From Rheinheimera maricola (GTDB lineage: Bacteria; Pseudomonadota; Gammaproteobacteria; Enterobacterales; Alteromonadaceae): a stretch of 64,000 bases of DNA. The stretch is from positions 1-64,000 of the forward strand of contig NZ_JAERPS020000004.1 of assembly GCF_016918075.2 (NCBI RefSeq), read 5' to 3'. The notes below the pieces were generated by a model. That model did not search any database and was not told the DNA's origin. It worked only from the letters and a program-made list of their open reading frames with translations. Made by a program: the position numbers and the translations under genes. Positions 10,224 through 19,407 of this stretch are shown piece by piece; within the stretch, counting starts at the first letter, position 1, and each line of letters opens with the position of its first letter.

Positions 10224-11024
10224 ATGGAAACAACCACTCAGCATAGCTGGCGGCGCAAGTTGGCGCAGCAACTTGACCCGGTACTGAATCCGCGCGAGGG
10301 GCTTACGCCGCTTAACGCCCTGATCACCTTGGTGATTATTATTGGTATTGTTACAGCAGTGCTGCAAACCGAGCAGACTATATACCAGGGCAATGAGTCT
10401 TGGTTTCGTTTATCCGAGCTGATATTTGGTACTATTTTCCTGCTTGAGTACTGCGCCCGGATTTGGACCTGTATTGAGAATGAAAAAGTGCGTAGCCGTT
10501 GGCGCTATATGTTATCCTGGGTGGCGATTGCCGATTTGATTGCCGTAATGGTGGCTTTTTCAGTTTATTTGGGCAATGGTGGTATTTTGCTGCGATTGTT
10601 ATTGCTACTTAGGGTGTTACAACTTGCCAAGCTGGGCCGGTTTTCTATGGCTATGGAATGTATTTTTGTAGCGGTGCGCAGTAGAGGTTATGAGCTTCTG
10701 GTTAGCGCCATCTTTGCCGGTTTGCTGTTACTAATCTCGTCTACTTTGCTTTATCTGGTGGAAGGCCCGCATCAACCAGACGCTTTTGGCTCAATTTTAC
10801 GCAGTGCATGGTGGGCTATCGCAACACTAACGACGGTTGGCTATGGTGATGTTTACCCCGTTACCGCGCTGGGGCGTTTTTTAGCCGGTATTACCGCGAT
10901 TACCGGTGTGTGTATTATTGCCGTGCCTACCGGCATTCTGGCTTCGGCTTTTAGTGATGCCATTAATACCGCTAAAGAGCGGCACCGAAAACTGCCAAAA
11001 ATCCTCGAACGTGATAAAGACTAG
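10224..11024 (+). CDS. Voltage-gated-type potassium channel
   Basis: A 266-aa inner-membrane protein of the six-helix ion transport family. Helices S1-S3 occupy roughly residues 30-115, an S4-like arginine- and lysine-bearing segment (LLRVLQLAKLGRF) sits near 128-140, and the pore loop holds the potassium selectivity filter TVGYGD at residues 204-209, followed by S6. It ends in a short basic tail with no RCK or cyclic-nucleotide domain. It probably conducts K+ as a tetramer and helps set membrane potential. Its 3' end is 6 bp from the convergent hotdog-protein stop. Confidence 0.9.
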   Translation: METTTQHSWRRKLAQQLDPVLNPREGLTPLNALITLVIIIGIVTAVLQTEQTIYQGNESWFRLSELIFGTIFLLEYCARIWTCIENEKVRSRWRYMLSWVAIADLIAVMVAFSVYLGNGGILLRLLLLLRVLQLAKLGRFSMAMECIFVAVRSRGYELLVSAIFAGLLLLISSTLLYLVEGPHQPDAFGSILRSAWWAIATLTTVGYGDVYPVTALGRFLAGITAITGVCIIAVPTGILASAFSDAINTAKERHRKLPKILERDKD

Positions 11025-11030
11025 TTTGTG

Positions 11031-11528
11031 CTAGCGCTTTTTCGGTATCCAGGCCCAGGTCATTTTCGCGTTTACCGGTTCAATATTGACACTGTCGGTG
11101 ATGACGACGGCAACGGTGACTTCGCCTTTATCTTCGTTGTGCATGGCAGCTATTTGCTCATCTGTAAGGCTGGCGATGGCGGTTAAGTCACCGCTGGAGC
11201 GCTTGATATAGTCAATCTGCATTTGTTTCAGTAGTGGCAGTTTGCTGTCGGGCAGGTGAATGCCAACTAAAAAGCCGGTGGCAGATTCGGCCAGCAAACC
11301 GGTCGCTGCCGCATGCACCGAACCGATATGGTTCTGGGCTTTTTTGCGGTTTTTCAGCCGCAGCACTGAGCGGGCGCCTTTTAGCTCTAACACTTCTACC
11401 CCGGCGGTGCCAGCAAACTTAATTACCCGGCCAAATACCGCGCTTAAGGCAAAGGCCTGCAGCGATTTTGGTAGTTGATAGCATTTGGTAACGATGCGTT
11501 GTAGTTTATTCGGTTTTATATTGCTCAT
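11031..11528 (-). CDS. DUF4442 hotdog-fold protein (thioesterase-like)
   Basis: A 165-aa protein resembling the DUF4442 family, which has the hotdog fold of PaaI/YiiD-type thioesterases. The NHIGSVHAAA segment corresponds to the family's N-x-x-G-x-x-H/F active-site helix. It may hydrolyse an acyl-CoA or act as a binding protein; no substrate can be named. Convergent with the potassium-channel gene and followed by nothing obvious; the upstream minus-strand exonuclease gene ends 62 bp away, so co-transcription is possible. Confidence 0.78.
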   Translation of the reverse strand: MSNIKPNKLQRIVTKCYQLPKSLQAFALSAVFGRVIKFAGTAGVEVLELKGARSVLRLKNRKKAQNHIGSVHAAATGLLAESATGFLVGIHLPDSKLPLLKQMQIDYIKRSSGDLTAIASLTDEQIAAMHNEDKGEVTVAVVITDSVNIEPVNAKMTWAWIPKKR

Positions 11529-11590
11529 TGTGGTCTGACCTGTTGTGGCTTTTGCGCACTATGCCAACTGACTACGACAAAAGCAAGCGT

Positions 11591-12343
11591 CTAACACCAC
11601 AACTGGCTCACCGGGGTGTCGGGGCTGAAACGCGCTGCTAACTGGGCGCGAAATAACTCGGCACAGGCCAGTGCATCGGTTACGGCATGATGAGGCCGGT
11701 AGGGCGGCAAGCCATAACGCAAACGGCTGTCGGCCAGGCGGATCGACAGCGGTTGTTTGCCACGCAGTTGCTGCCACAGGCTTAACGGTTTACGCCGGTG
11801 CAGTCGGGCTTCCAGTGCCATTGTATCAATAACCGGGAAATAAATGCCTTGGCCTAACCGGGCGCTGAGGGCGGCATGCAAAAATGGCCTTTCAATGCCG
11901 CGGTAATGCACTATCACCACTTTGCCAGCCATCAGCTGAAGTAACTGCGGTAACACGCTGCTGAGATCTGGCGCCTGTGCAATATCTGAATGGGTAATAC
12001 GATGCAGCGTCACCGACTCATCGCTTAAGCTAAAGCGCGGTTTTAGCAGCCATTGCTGTGCTTTTGAAGCGTAAATTTGCCTGAGATCCATTGGTAGCAA
12101 GCCAATACTGACAATGCCGCTGTTAGCCGGGTTAAGCCCGGTGGTTTCAATATCCAACGCCAGTAAAGGTACCTTACTGATTGGCGTGTCGGCGGCTACC
12201 ATGCCGGCCTGATAAAACTGCTGTAGCAGCGGATGCTGGCTGAGTTTGGCCTGCTGTTGATAGTACTGCTGCCAGTCGCTGATGGCCGGGCCTTGCTGTT
12301 GGCCGGCAGGTTGTTTTAAAGCCGAGGGGCCTAAATACAGCAC
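11591..12343 (-). CDS. 3'-5' exonuclease, DnaQ-like DEDDh
   Basis: A 250-aa protein with a DEDDh exonuclease domain: ExoI motif ALDIETTGL with Asp64 and Glu66, an ExoII segment around VIVHYRGIERPFL, and an ExoIII motif HHAVTDALA. The family degrades DNA or RNA from the 3' end with two metal ions. The first 55 residues are glutamine-rich and probably a linker. The gene starts 2 bp after the DUF294 gene stop, so the pair is translationally coupled. DnaQ-like proteins of this subtype are often found directly after DUF294 proteins. Confidence 0.87.
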   Translation of the reverse strand: MLYLGPSALKQPAGQQQGPAISDWQQYYQQQAKLSQHPLLQQFYQAGMVAADTPISKVPLLALDIETTGLNPANSGIVSIGLLPMDLRQIYASKAQQWLLKPRFSLSDESVTLHRITHSDIAQAPDLSSVLPQLLQLMAGKVVIVHYRGIERPFLHAALSARLGQGIYFPVIDTMALEARLHRRKPLSLWQQLRGKQPLSIRLADSRLRYGLPPYRPHHAVTDALACAELFRAQLAARFSPDTPVSQLWC

Positions 12344-12345
12344 GC

Positions 12346-14241
12346 TTAGGCCCGCATATGAAATTTAAGGAATTTTTGCGCATTGCTCAGCACCGAAAAG
12401 GCCTCTTTTAAGTGCTTGCGCTCAAATTCAGATAGCCGCTCCGGCACCAGGTTGTTGTCGGGAGTTTCGCCGGCCTGCAATGCCAGTGCCTGTTGGCGAA
12501 TGCGTGTCATGGCGATCACCTCATAGGCGTCACGCAAATCTTCCCCTCGGCCGTTTGGCAGTGCTTTAGCGGCGATAATATCGCGCAGCCGTTCAAATGA
12601 GTTGGTTGCTATCGAGCCAATGGCCAGCGCATGCACGCGAATAAGATCGGCCATCGGTGCCGTGCCGCGGCGTTTAATATTCAGGCTGTTGTTTTGCCGG
12701 CCATCGTTTTCCATGACAAAGTCTTTAAAAAAGCCCAGCGGCGGCGTGCGCTGCAGCGCATTGCGTGTCATGCAGGCGAGAAACTGCGGCCGGGTTTTTG
12801 CTGTGCTGGCGCTTAGCTGGTTTAATTCATCGGCCCAGCGGCTTTCACCCCAGACGGCGTCTAAATCGAAAAAGATATTGGCGTGCAGCAAACGTTCGGC
12901 ATCGGGCTTTGCTATCCAGTCAGTAAAGTACTGTTGCCATACCCGCAGCGGTTGGCGCCACTGTGGGTTGGTGGCCATAATATTGCCGCTGCAATAGGGG
13001 TAACCGCAGGCTGCCAGGCCATCGCAGACAAAGGCTGCCAGTTGCTGAAAATAAGCATCGTGCTTTGCCGGGTCAAAGCTGTTGTGCAGTATCAGCGCAT
13101 TGTCCTGATCGGTAACAATAAGCTGCTCGTCGCGGGCCATTGAGCCCAGCGCTAAAAAGCAATAGGGCACCGGCGGCGGGCCAAGTTGCTGCTCTGCCAG
13201 CTCTAACAGCCGTTGTTTAAAGCTGCGGCCAATGGCGGCCATGGCGCTGCCAATCATCTGTGAGTTGGCGTCTTCATTTACCATCCGCACAAAGCAGGCT
13301 TTAACATCTTTACCCAGCGCACTGAGTTCGGCCACCGAGTGCTGGCGGAAAATACTGCTTACCACATACAGGCTGTTTTGCGATTCGTAGCGGATAATAT
13401 CCGACAACGCCAGCACGCCCACCGGCTTGGCCTGTTTTAATACCGGCAGATGGTGCACATTGTGACGCAGCATCAGCATCATGGCTTCGAACAGATACTG
13501 CTGTTGGTCAATGGTGACCAATTTGGTCGTCATAATGTCGCGCACGCTGGTTTCTGACTTCAGCCCGGGCGCCACTAAACGTGAGCGGATATCCCTATCG
13601 GTAATGATGCCGGCCAAAGTACCTGGTTCTGCACCGGGTTCAGCACCTTGCACAGTCGTTTGCTCAGCACTGCTATCATGCAAAATAAGCAAACAGGACA
13701 CACTGTGCTCGGTCATGGTTTGTGCTGCCTGCCAGACATTGGCGCTACTGGTCAGGCACACCGGATCGCGTTGCAGCAGGGTGCTGATTTTTGCGCTAAG
13801 TAAATCGGCTTCGGCTTGTTTAGCTGCCTTGGTAGATTTGCGCCGCTCGGTATCGCCTACCTCTACGTAATCAGCGAAAAACTCATTGCTGTCAAACAGC
13901 TGTTGAAATACCTGGTCGGGAATAAAGTAGATTAGGGTATCTTCCAGTGCGCTGGCCGGAAAACGTACCTTGCCGCCACGCAGCAGGCCCTGCTCACCAA
14001 AAATACCGCCTTCGCTTAAACGGTTATATAAGTCACCGTTACGGCGAAAGGTTTCTACCGCGCCACTGCGGATAAGATGCAGCGCCTGCAGCGGCTCGTT
14101 AAAGCGCAGTATTTCACTGCCGGCCTGAAAGTAGCCGACATTAATACTCTGCGCTAACTGCAGCAGCTGCTCTGGCGGCAACTCCTGAAACGGTGAATGC
14201 CGCTGCAGAAATTGCAGAATTTCAATTTGCTCTATTTCCAA
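12346..14241 (-). CDS. cNMP-binding / CBS / DUF294 nucleotidyltransferase-like signalling protein
   Basis: A 631-aa cytosolic protein with a cyclic-nucleotide-binding domain (about 10-125), a coiled linker, two CBS domains (about 150-290), a nucleotidyltransferase-like domain with GSMARDEQ and TDQDN motifs (about 365-382), and a C-terminal DUF294 output domain. The order matches a family usually encoded beside sodium-solute symporters and a DnaQ-type exonuclease. The motif is related to GlnD-type nucleotidyltransferases, so protein modification is possible but unproven. Here the upstream transporter is a BCCT carrier, 37 bp away, suggesting a transport-linked regulator. Confidence 0.88.
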   Translation of the reverse strand: MEIEQIEILQFLQRHSPFQELPPEQLLQLAQSINVGYFQAGSEILRFNEPLQALHLIRSGAVETFRRNGDLYNRLSEGGIFGEQGLLRGGKVRFPASALEDTLIYFIPDQVFQQLFDSNEFFADYVEVGDTERRKSTKAAKQAEADLLSAKISTLLQRDPVCLTSSANVWQAAQTMTEHSVSCLLILHDSSAEQTTVQGAEPGAEPGTLAGIITDRDIRSRLVAPGLKSETSVRDIMTTKLVTIDQQQYLFEAMMLMLRHNVHHLPVLKQAKPVGVLALSDIIRYESQNSLYVVSSIFRQHSVAELSALGKDVKACFVRMVNEDANSQMIGSAMAAIGRSFKQRLLELAEQQLGPPPVPYCFLALGSMARDEQLIVTDQDNALILHNSFDPAKHDAYFQQLAAFVCDGLAACGYPYCSGNIMATNPQWRQPLRVWQQYFTDWIAKPDAERLLHANIFFDLDAVWGESRWADELNQLSASTAKTRPQFLACMTRNALQRTPPLGFFKDFVMENDGRQNNSLNIKRRGTAPMADLIRVHALAIGSIATNSFERLRDIIAAKALPNGRGEDLRDAYEVIAMTRIRQQALALQAGETPDNNLVPERLSEFERKHLKEAFSVLSNAQKFLKFHMRA

Positions 14242-14278
14242 GCTGCTCTCTTCCCAAGATGATCTAATTTCACAGCGC

Positions 14279-15907
14279 TCATGCTCTGGGTTCCGACATC
14301 AGGCCTTTTACCACCGCCACACAAGATGCCAACAGCACCAGTGTAAACGGAAAGCCGGTAGATACCGCCATCGCCTGCAGCGCCACCAGGCCACCGCCTA
14401 AAATAAGCGCTATGGCCACCAGACCTTCAAAGGTGCACCAAAATACCCGCTGTGGCGTTGGCGCATTAACCTTGCCGCCGGCGGCAATGGTATCTATTAC
14501 CAGTGAGCCGGAGTCGGACGAGGTAACAAAAAACACCACCACCAGAATAATGGCAATAAAGGAGCTGATTTGCGCCAGCGGCAATACGTCTAACATGGCA
14601 AACAGTTGCAGCGGCAGTTCAGCGCCGGCTGCGGCTTCATAGCCTTGTTGCACCACCTGGCTGATGGCAGTGCCGCCAAATACTGTCATCCATAATACGC
14701 AGGCCAGCGAGGGGATCAGCAATACCGAGATCAGAAATTCGCGTACTGTACGGCCGCGCGATACCCTGGCGATAAACATGCCGACAAAAGGCGACCAGCT
14801 GATCCACCAGGCCCAGTAAAAGGCGGTCCAGCCCTGCGAGAAATTAACATCTTCGCGGCCAAGCGGGTTGGCCAGCGCCGGTAAATGCTGCAGATAAGCC
14901 GCCAGGTTAGCAACAAAGCCGGTAGCGATGGCCAGCGTTGGCCCGACAATAATGACAAACAGCAGCAATAATGCCGCCAGCAGCATATTAATTTCGGACA
15001 GGCGTTTTACCCCGGCTTCCAGCCCTGCTAATACCGATACCAGGGCTATGGCAGTAATGCCGATAACCAGCAGAATTTGCATGGTGCTGCCCTGCGGCCA
15101 GTCGAACAGATAATGCAAGCCGGCAGCGGCTTGCGATGCGCCCAGCCCCAACGAGGTGGCTAAACCAAACAGCGTGGCAAATACCGCCAGAATATCAATA
15201 ATATGGCCCGGCCAGCCCCAGATTCGCTCGCCCAGCAGCGGGTAAAACACCGAGCGGATGGTCAGCGGTAAGCCTTTATTAAAGGAAAACAGCGCCAGGC
15301 CAAGCGCCAAAATAGCGTAAATGGCCCAGGGGTGCAGCGCCCAGTGGTAAATAGTGGCCGCCATGCCTAAGCGTTCTGCCGCTAAGGCATCGCCGGCAGC
15401 ACCGGCCAGCGGCGCCCAGTCGGTACGCACACCGTCAGTAACGTTAACGCCGCCATAAGCACTGCTAAAGTGTGATAACGGCTCAGATACACCGTAAAAC
15501 ATCAGGCCTATGCCCATACCGGCAGCAAACAGCATCGAAAACCAACCAGCGTAGCCAAAATCAGGTTTGGCTTCGGTGCCGCCCAGGCGTACCTTGCCCA
15601 GCGGCGACACTATTAAGCCTAAGCACAGCAGCACAAAAATATTGGCGGCGGAAATAAAAAACCAATCCAGCTTGCTGGTAAGCCAGCCGCGCATGCTGCT
15701 GAACACCGGCTCGGCCTGTTGCTGAAAGCTGATGGTTAGCACCACAAACAGCACCACCACCAGCGCGGAGATTAAAAACACTCTGTTATGTATATCCAGG
15801 CCAAAGGGGCCCACTTTTACCAGGATATTATCCTGGCCTACCTGGTAATCGGTGTCTATCGGGTTAACTTTGCCATCCGGGATCATCGGATCTTTATAAT
15901 CTGTCAT
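14279..15907 (-). CDS. BCCT family betaine/carnitine/choline-type transporter
   Basis: A 542-aa inner-membrane carrier with about twelve helices and the BCCT signature around FYWAWWISWSPFVGMFIARV; the N-terminal cytoplasmic tail is about 45 residues. BCCT carriers import quaternary ammonium or related osmolytes using Na+ or H+, and some import acetate-like or sulfonium compounds; the substrate is undetermined. A porin gene ends 39 bp upstream and the DUF294 regulator starts downstream, so porin, carrier, regulator and exonuclease may form one unit. Confidence 0.92.
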   Translation of the reverse strand: MTDYKDPMIPDGKVNPIDTDYQVGQDNILVKVGPFGLDIHNRVFLISALVVVLFVVLTISFQQQAEPVFSSMRGWLTSKLDWFFISAANIFVLLCLGLIVSPLGKVRLGGTEAKPDFGYAGWFSMLFAAGMGIGLMFYGVSEPLSHFSSAYGGVNVTDGVRTDWAPLAGAAGDALAAERLGMAATIYHWALHPWAIYAILALGLALFSFNKGLPLTIRSVFYPLLGERIWGWPGHIIDILAVFATLFGLATSLGLGASQAAAGLHYLFDWPQGSTMQILLVIGITAIALVSVLAGLEAGVKRLSEINMLLAALLLLFVIIVGPTLAIATGFVANLAAYLQHLPALANPLGREDVNFSQGWTAFYWAWWISWSPFVGMFIARVSRGRTVREFLISVLLIPSLACVLWMTVFGGTAISQVVQQGYEAAAGAELPLQLFAMLDVLPLAQISSFIAIILVVVFFVTSSDSGSLVIDTIAAGGKVNAPTPQRVFWCTFEGLVAIALILGGGLVALQAMAVSTGFPFTLVLLASCVAVVKGLMSEPRA

Positions 15908-15946
15908 GCTGTTGTCCTTGTTTTATCTGCAAAGCCGCAGCAGCGG

Positions 15947-17242
15947 TTAAAAGTAGTAGCCGATATTAATGTTAAAACGACGCTCGGTTTCGCTGCTGTC
16001 ACCAGCTGCACTGCCACCGACAAAGGGCTGATTTCTGGCATGTACCAGATCAAAATAGGTAAATAAGCCACCGGCGGCGACCGAAAAGCCGGTTACGTTC
16101 ATCATGGTATCGCGGCTGTTGTCAGACTTGTCGTACACTAAACCGTAGTTGTTATAGAACTGCAACCCGGTAACCGGCCCCCATTCAATGGGCAGGCTGT
16201 AGGCCAGGTTAATAGTGCTGGTTTTGGCTTGGGCGGCAATGCTGTCGTAGAAGGCGTAGGCACCTACCGCCATGCGGTCAACATCGTCGATGTTGTACTG
16301 ATATTCACCGTGCTGCAGTTGCAGGTTCCAGCGCTGATAATGGCTGTTTAAGTGCAGTGCCCAGGCATTGTAACTGCCGGCCCGGTTGCGGCCATTATGC
16401 AGGCCACCGGCCAGCGCGGATACGCCCAGTTCAGTGCTAAAGTCGTTGCTGTGTTCAAATTGATAAGCAAAACGGCCGGCGAAGGTGTTGTACTCGCCCA
16501 GAGGTTGCGCCGGGTCGTCATAGATGCCGTCATCGCTCTGGCGAAAACCGACGATGTCATAAGAATAGCGATCAGCGCGGCTGCTGACATAGCCATCGAC
16601 GCCACCGAGTTCATCATTTTTAAAAAAGCCTAAATCCAGCTGCCAGTTGTCAGCCAATCGGCGTTTAAACAACAGGCCCAGGTCATGATCATCTTCCAGC
16701 CCAAGGTAATAGTTAGTGCTAAAAAAATAGTTATGCGAATTATAGGGCCAGTTACCAAAGGGTACCTGGGTAATACCGGCTTGCACCTGCCAGTCTTCGT
16801 TCAGCTGATAGCCTACGTAAGCATATTTAACGGCGGTCATATAATCGAAAAAGCGGATCTCGGCGTTTAGCAGCACATCACCGATGCTACCGTTTAAATT
16901 CAGCCGGAAAATATCAAAAGCAAAATCGCCGCCGCGGTTTTTATTGCCGTCGCTGTACGAGGTGTGGCTGTAGTTGGTACGGATAGCGCCACCAAGCTTA
17001 ATGCCGTCTTGTGGTTTTTTGCTGTCATCAGCTGCGGCCTGTTGTTGCGCTAATTGTTGCGCCACTATCGCGGCGGCTTTTTTGTCAGCAGCTTCCTGTT
17101 CGGCCAGCCGTTGTTCCAGCGCAGCAATTTGTGCCTTTAATGCCGCCAGTTGCTGTTTTATATCGTCGGGTTCATTGGCAAGGGCAGAAAAATGGCATAG
17201 CCCGATGGCAGCAATCAGACTGATACTGCGAAGTGAAGACAT
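15947..17242 (-). CDS. Outer-membrane porin with N-terminal coiled coil
   Basis: A 431-aa protein with a cleavable signal peptide ending near ALA at about residue 22, an alanine/glutamine-rich coiled coil (about 25-75), and a beta-barrel that ends in NINIGYYF with the C-terminal aromatic residue needed for outer-membrane insertion. The barrel has the phosphate-selective porin / DcaP-like pattern (alternating aromatic strands, VQAGITQVPFG). The coiled coil probably trimerises the porin in the periplasm. Placed before the BCCT transporter gene, it may pass the same solute across the outer membrane; that link is inferred from position only. Confidence 0.82.
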   Translation of the reverse strand: MSSLRSISLIAAIGLCHFSALANEPDDIKQQLAALKAQIAALEQRLAEQEAADKKAAAIVAQQLAQQQAAADDSKKPQDGIKLGGAIRTNYSHTSYSDGNKNRGGDFAFDIFRLNLNGSIGDVLLNAEIRFFDYMTAVKYAYVGYQLNEDWQVQAGITQVPFGNWPYNSHNYFFSTNYYLGLEDDHDLGLLFKRRLADNWQLDLGFFKNDELGGVDGYVSSRADRYSYDIVGFRQSDDGIYDDPAQPLGEYNTFAGRFAYQFEHSNDFSTELGVSALAGGLHNGRNRAGSYNAWALHLNSHYQRWNLQLQHGEYQYNIDDVDRMAVGAYAFYDSIAAQAKTSTINLAYSLPIEWGPVTGLQFYNNYGLVYDKSDNSRDTMMNVTGFSVAAGGLFTYFDLVHARNQPFVGGSAAGDSSETERRFNINIGYYF

Positions 17243-17324
17243 AGTAAATCCTTAATTTTGTATCAGATTTAAAGCAGAAGGGCTTTAAAGGATAGCGCAA
17301 TCTGGCGCTTAGGCCAAATTAAGC

Positions 17325-17343
17325 GGCCAACAGGACGTTGGCC
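17325..17343 (-). terminator. Weak hairpin downstream of cysM
   Basis: A 7-bp stem with a 5-base loop (arms GGCCAAC and GTTGGCC) lies just after the cysM stop. It has no good T-run, so termination is uncertain. Confidence 0.35.
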
Positions 17344-17368
17344 GGGGCAAGACGAAAAACGGTATAGG

Positions 17369-18253
17369 CTAGAAAATACCGGAGGATAAATAGCGGTCAC
17401 CACGGTCGCAAATAATCGCCACTATGACGGCGTTATCATATTGCTGTGCCAGTTGTATCGCAGCGTGCACGGCGCCGCCGGAGCTGACGCCGGCAAAGAT
17501 ACCTTCTTCACGCGCTAAGCGGCGCATGGCGGTTAGGGCATCATCCTGGCTAATATCAATGATCTGATCGACGCGGCTTTTATCAAAAAAGCCCGGTAAA
17601 TACGCCTCGGGCCAGCGCCGAATACCCGGAATGCTGGCGCCTTCGGCCGGTTGCAGGCCAATAATCTGAATAGCCGGGTTTTGCTGTTTAAGATAACGCG
17701 ACACACCCATAATGGTGCCAGTGGTGCCCATACTGGAGACAAAGTGCGTAATTTGCTGCTGGCTTTGCTGCCAAATCTCCGGGCCGGTGCTGGCATAATG
17801 CGCAGCCGGGTTATCTGTATTGTTAAACTGGTCCAGCACTATGCCTTTGCCATCGGCCTGCATTTGCAGCGCCAGATCGCGAGCGCCTTCCATGCCTTGC
17901 TCTTTGGTCACCAGAATAAGCTCGGCGCCATAAGCGCGCATGCTGCTTTTACGCTCTTCGGTAGCGTTATCTGGCATAATCAGCGTCATGGCGTAGCCTT
18001 TAATCGCCGCCGCCATGGCCAGTGCTATGCCGGTATTGCCGCTGGTGGCTTCAATAATGCGATCGCCGGGCTTTATGCTGCCGCGCCGTTCGGCCTGCAC
18101 TATCATATTCAGCGCCGGCCGATCTTTTACCGAACCGGCCGGATTATCGCCTTCCAGTTTTAATAACACAGTACTCTTGGTATGCGCCGCCATACGTTGC
18201 AGCTTTACCAAGCGGGTTTGGCCGACAAGATGTTCAATGCTGGGAAAGCTCAT
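17369..18253 (-). CDS. cysM: Cysteine synthase B
   Basis: A 294-aa PLP enzyme that makes cysteine from O-acetylserine and sulfide or thiosulfate in the cytosol. The PLP lysine is Lys43 in GSVKDRP, followed by the substrate-loop motif TSGNTG near residue 70 and a C-terminal SSGGAVHAA phosphate-binding region. The GSVKDRPA context and the short length (E. coli CysM has 303 residues) favour CysM over CysK. It stands alone, with a 410-bp gap upstream and the porin gene downstream. Confidence 0.92.
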   Translation of the reverse strand: MSFPSIEHLVGQTRLVKLQRMAAHTKSTVLLKLEGDNPAGSVKDRPALNMIVQAERRGSIKPGDRIIEATSGNTGIALAMAAAIKGYAMTLIMPDNATEERKSSMRAYGAELILVTKEQGMEGARDLALQMQADGKGIVLDQFNNTDNPAAHYASTGPEIWQQSQQQITHFVSSMGTTGTIMGVSRYLKQQNPAIQIIGLQPAEGASIPGIRRWPEAYLPGFFDKSRVDQIIDISQDDALTAMRRLAREEGIFAGVSSGGAVHAAIQLAQQYDNAVIVAIICDRGDRYLSSGIF

Positions 18254-18663
18254 GGGCAGTACCTTAAATTAGCAATATATAAACTGGCGACAGTGTAGCG
18301 CAAAGCCGCTTAGCTGTTAATGCTTAAGCACGGCGTCGCCAATAGCAGATGCAACGTCAAAGTGAGTTTTAACTGCGCATTTAACCCGGAGCATAAAACG
18401 GATTTTATTCCGCCGCCAGCTGTTGAACGTTTTATTGCAAGAACACTGACAGTGATAGAAAAGGAGTTTAAGCCAACTTATAGGCAGCCGCAGGCTGCCT
18501 TATAACTGATAGCAAAGATGTTGTTTATTTAGCGACAAATGCTGATTAGTTTAGCAGGATGTAAAAACAAGATAGAAGGGATAAACGCGCGATGAAAGCA
18601 GGGGTTTTGCCTTCTAATAAATCCAGTCCGCAACTACTGCTAGTATTTTCACCGTTGATACTA
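18254..18663. other. 410-bp intergenic region
   Basis: No convincing gene. An 8-bp-stem hairpin (arms 18482-18489 and 18493-18500, loop GCA) could end the TrmH transcript, though it lacks a T-run. A 61-codon plus-strand frame (18320-18505) has no ribosome site or recognisable domain and is not called. The cysM promoter should lie near 18260-18310 on the minus strand, but no clear boxes stand out. Confidence 0.5.
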
Positions 18664-19407
18664 CTAACTAAGCCTTAGCAAATTATCGCAAATTACCGCG
18701 GCAGCGATGCCAACATTGAGTGATTCCGCCTCGCCAAAGGCGGGGATGGTGATTTTACGGCTTATTACGCTTTCTAACTCTGCGCTGATACCATTGGCTT
18801 CATTGCCAAGCACGATAAAACCACCCGGTTGGCTAAGTCGCAGCTGATGCACCGACTCGCCACCCAGATAAGCGCCGTACACCGGCAGCGCGGCTTGTGC
18901 CAGCAGCGGCTGTAGCGGTTGGTAATGCAGCTGCACGCGTAAAAACGAGCCTTTAGCGGCGGCGATAACCTTGGGGTTGTAGCAATCGGCGGTGTCCGGT
19001 GAGCAGACAATATGCTTAATGCCGTACCAGTCGGCAATGCGGATAATGGTACCCAGGTTACCCGGGTCGTTAATTTGGTCCAGCACCAGCACAAAACCGT
19101 GGCTGTGCGGCACAAAATCGCTCTGTGGCGGCATTTTTACCACCGCCAGTGCGGCGTCGTTACTGGCAAAAGTACCGACTTTTACCAGCTCATCGGCGCT
19201 GCATTGTTGCACCAGCGCCGCTGTTTTTAATTGCTGCGAGTAGCGTTGTAAAAACGATTCGGTGCCAAACACCGCCTCGACCTGCCAGCCGGAGGCCAGT
19301 AGTTCTAATACGGCTTTTTCGCCTTCAACAAAAAACAGCTGTTCGGCTTTGCGGTATTTTTTTTGCTGCAAGGAGCGGATCAGCTTGCTCCACTTTTGAC
19401 TGATCAT
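18664..19407 (-). CDS. TrmH/SpoU-family RNA 2'-O-methyltransferase
   Basis: A 247-aa SPOUT-class methyltransferase expected to methylate a ribose 2'-OH in rRNA or tRNA using S-adenosylmethionine. The N-terminal RNA-binding subdomain (about 1-85, with FFVEGEKAV) precedes a trefoil-knot domain with motif 1 (DQINDPGNLGTIIR, about 112-125), motif 2 (VLGNEANGIS) and motif 3 (SLNVGIAAA). The target nucleotide cannot be assigned. The start overlaps the amidohydrolase stop by 4 bp (ATGA), so the two are coupled. Confidence 0.9.
   Translation of the reverse strand: MISQKWSKLIRSLQQKKYRKAEQLFFVEGEKAVLELLASGWQVEAVFGTESFLQRYSQQLKTAALVQQCSADELVKVGTFASNDAALAVVKMPPQSDFVPHSHGFVLVLDQINDPGNLGTIIRIADWYGIKHIVCSPDTADCYNPKVIAAAKGSFLRVQLHYQPLQPLLAQAALPVYGAYLGGESVHQLRLSQPGGFIVLGNEANGISAELESVISRKITIPAFGEAESLNVGIAAAVICDNLLRLS

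Noticed and set aside
12602..13870. Plus-strand frames of 60-131 codons inside the DUF294 gene
   Set aside because: They overlap a well-supported gene and have no homologous features.
18482..18500. Hairpin as a terminator for the TrmH gene
   Set aside because: The stem is sound but no T-run follows on the minus strand, so it is mentioned only with the intergenic region.
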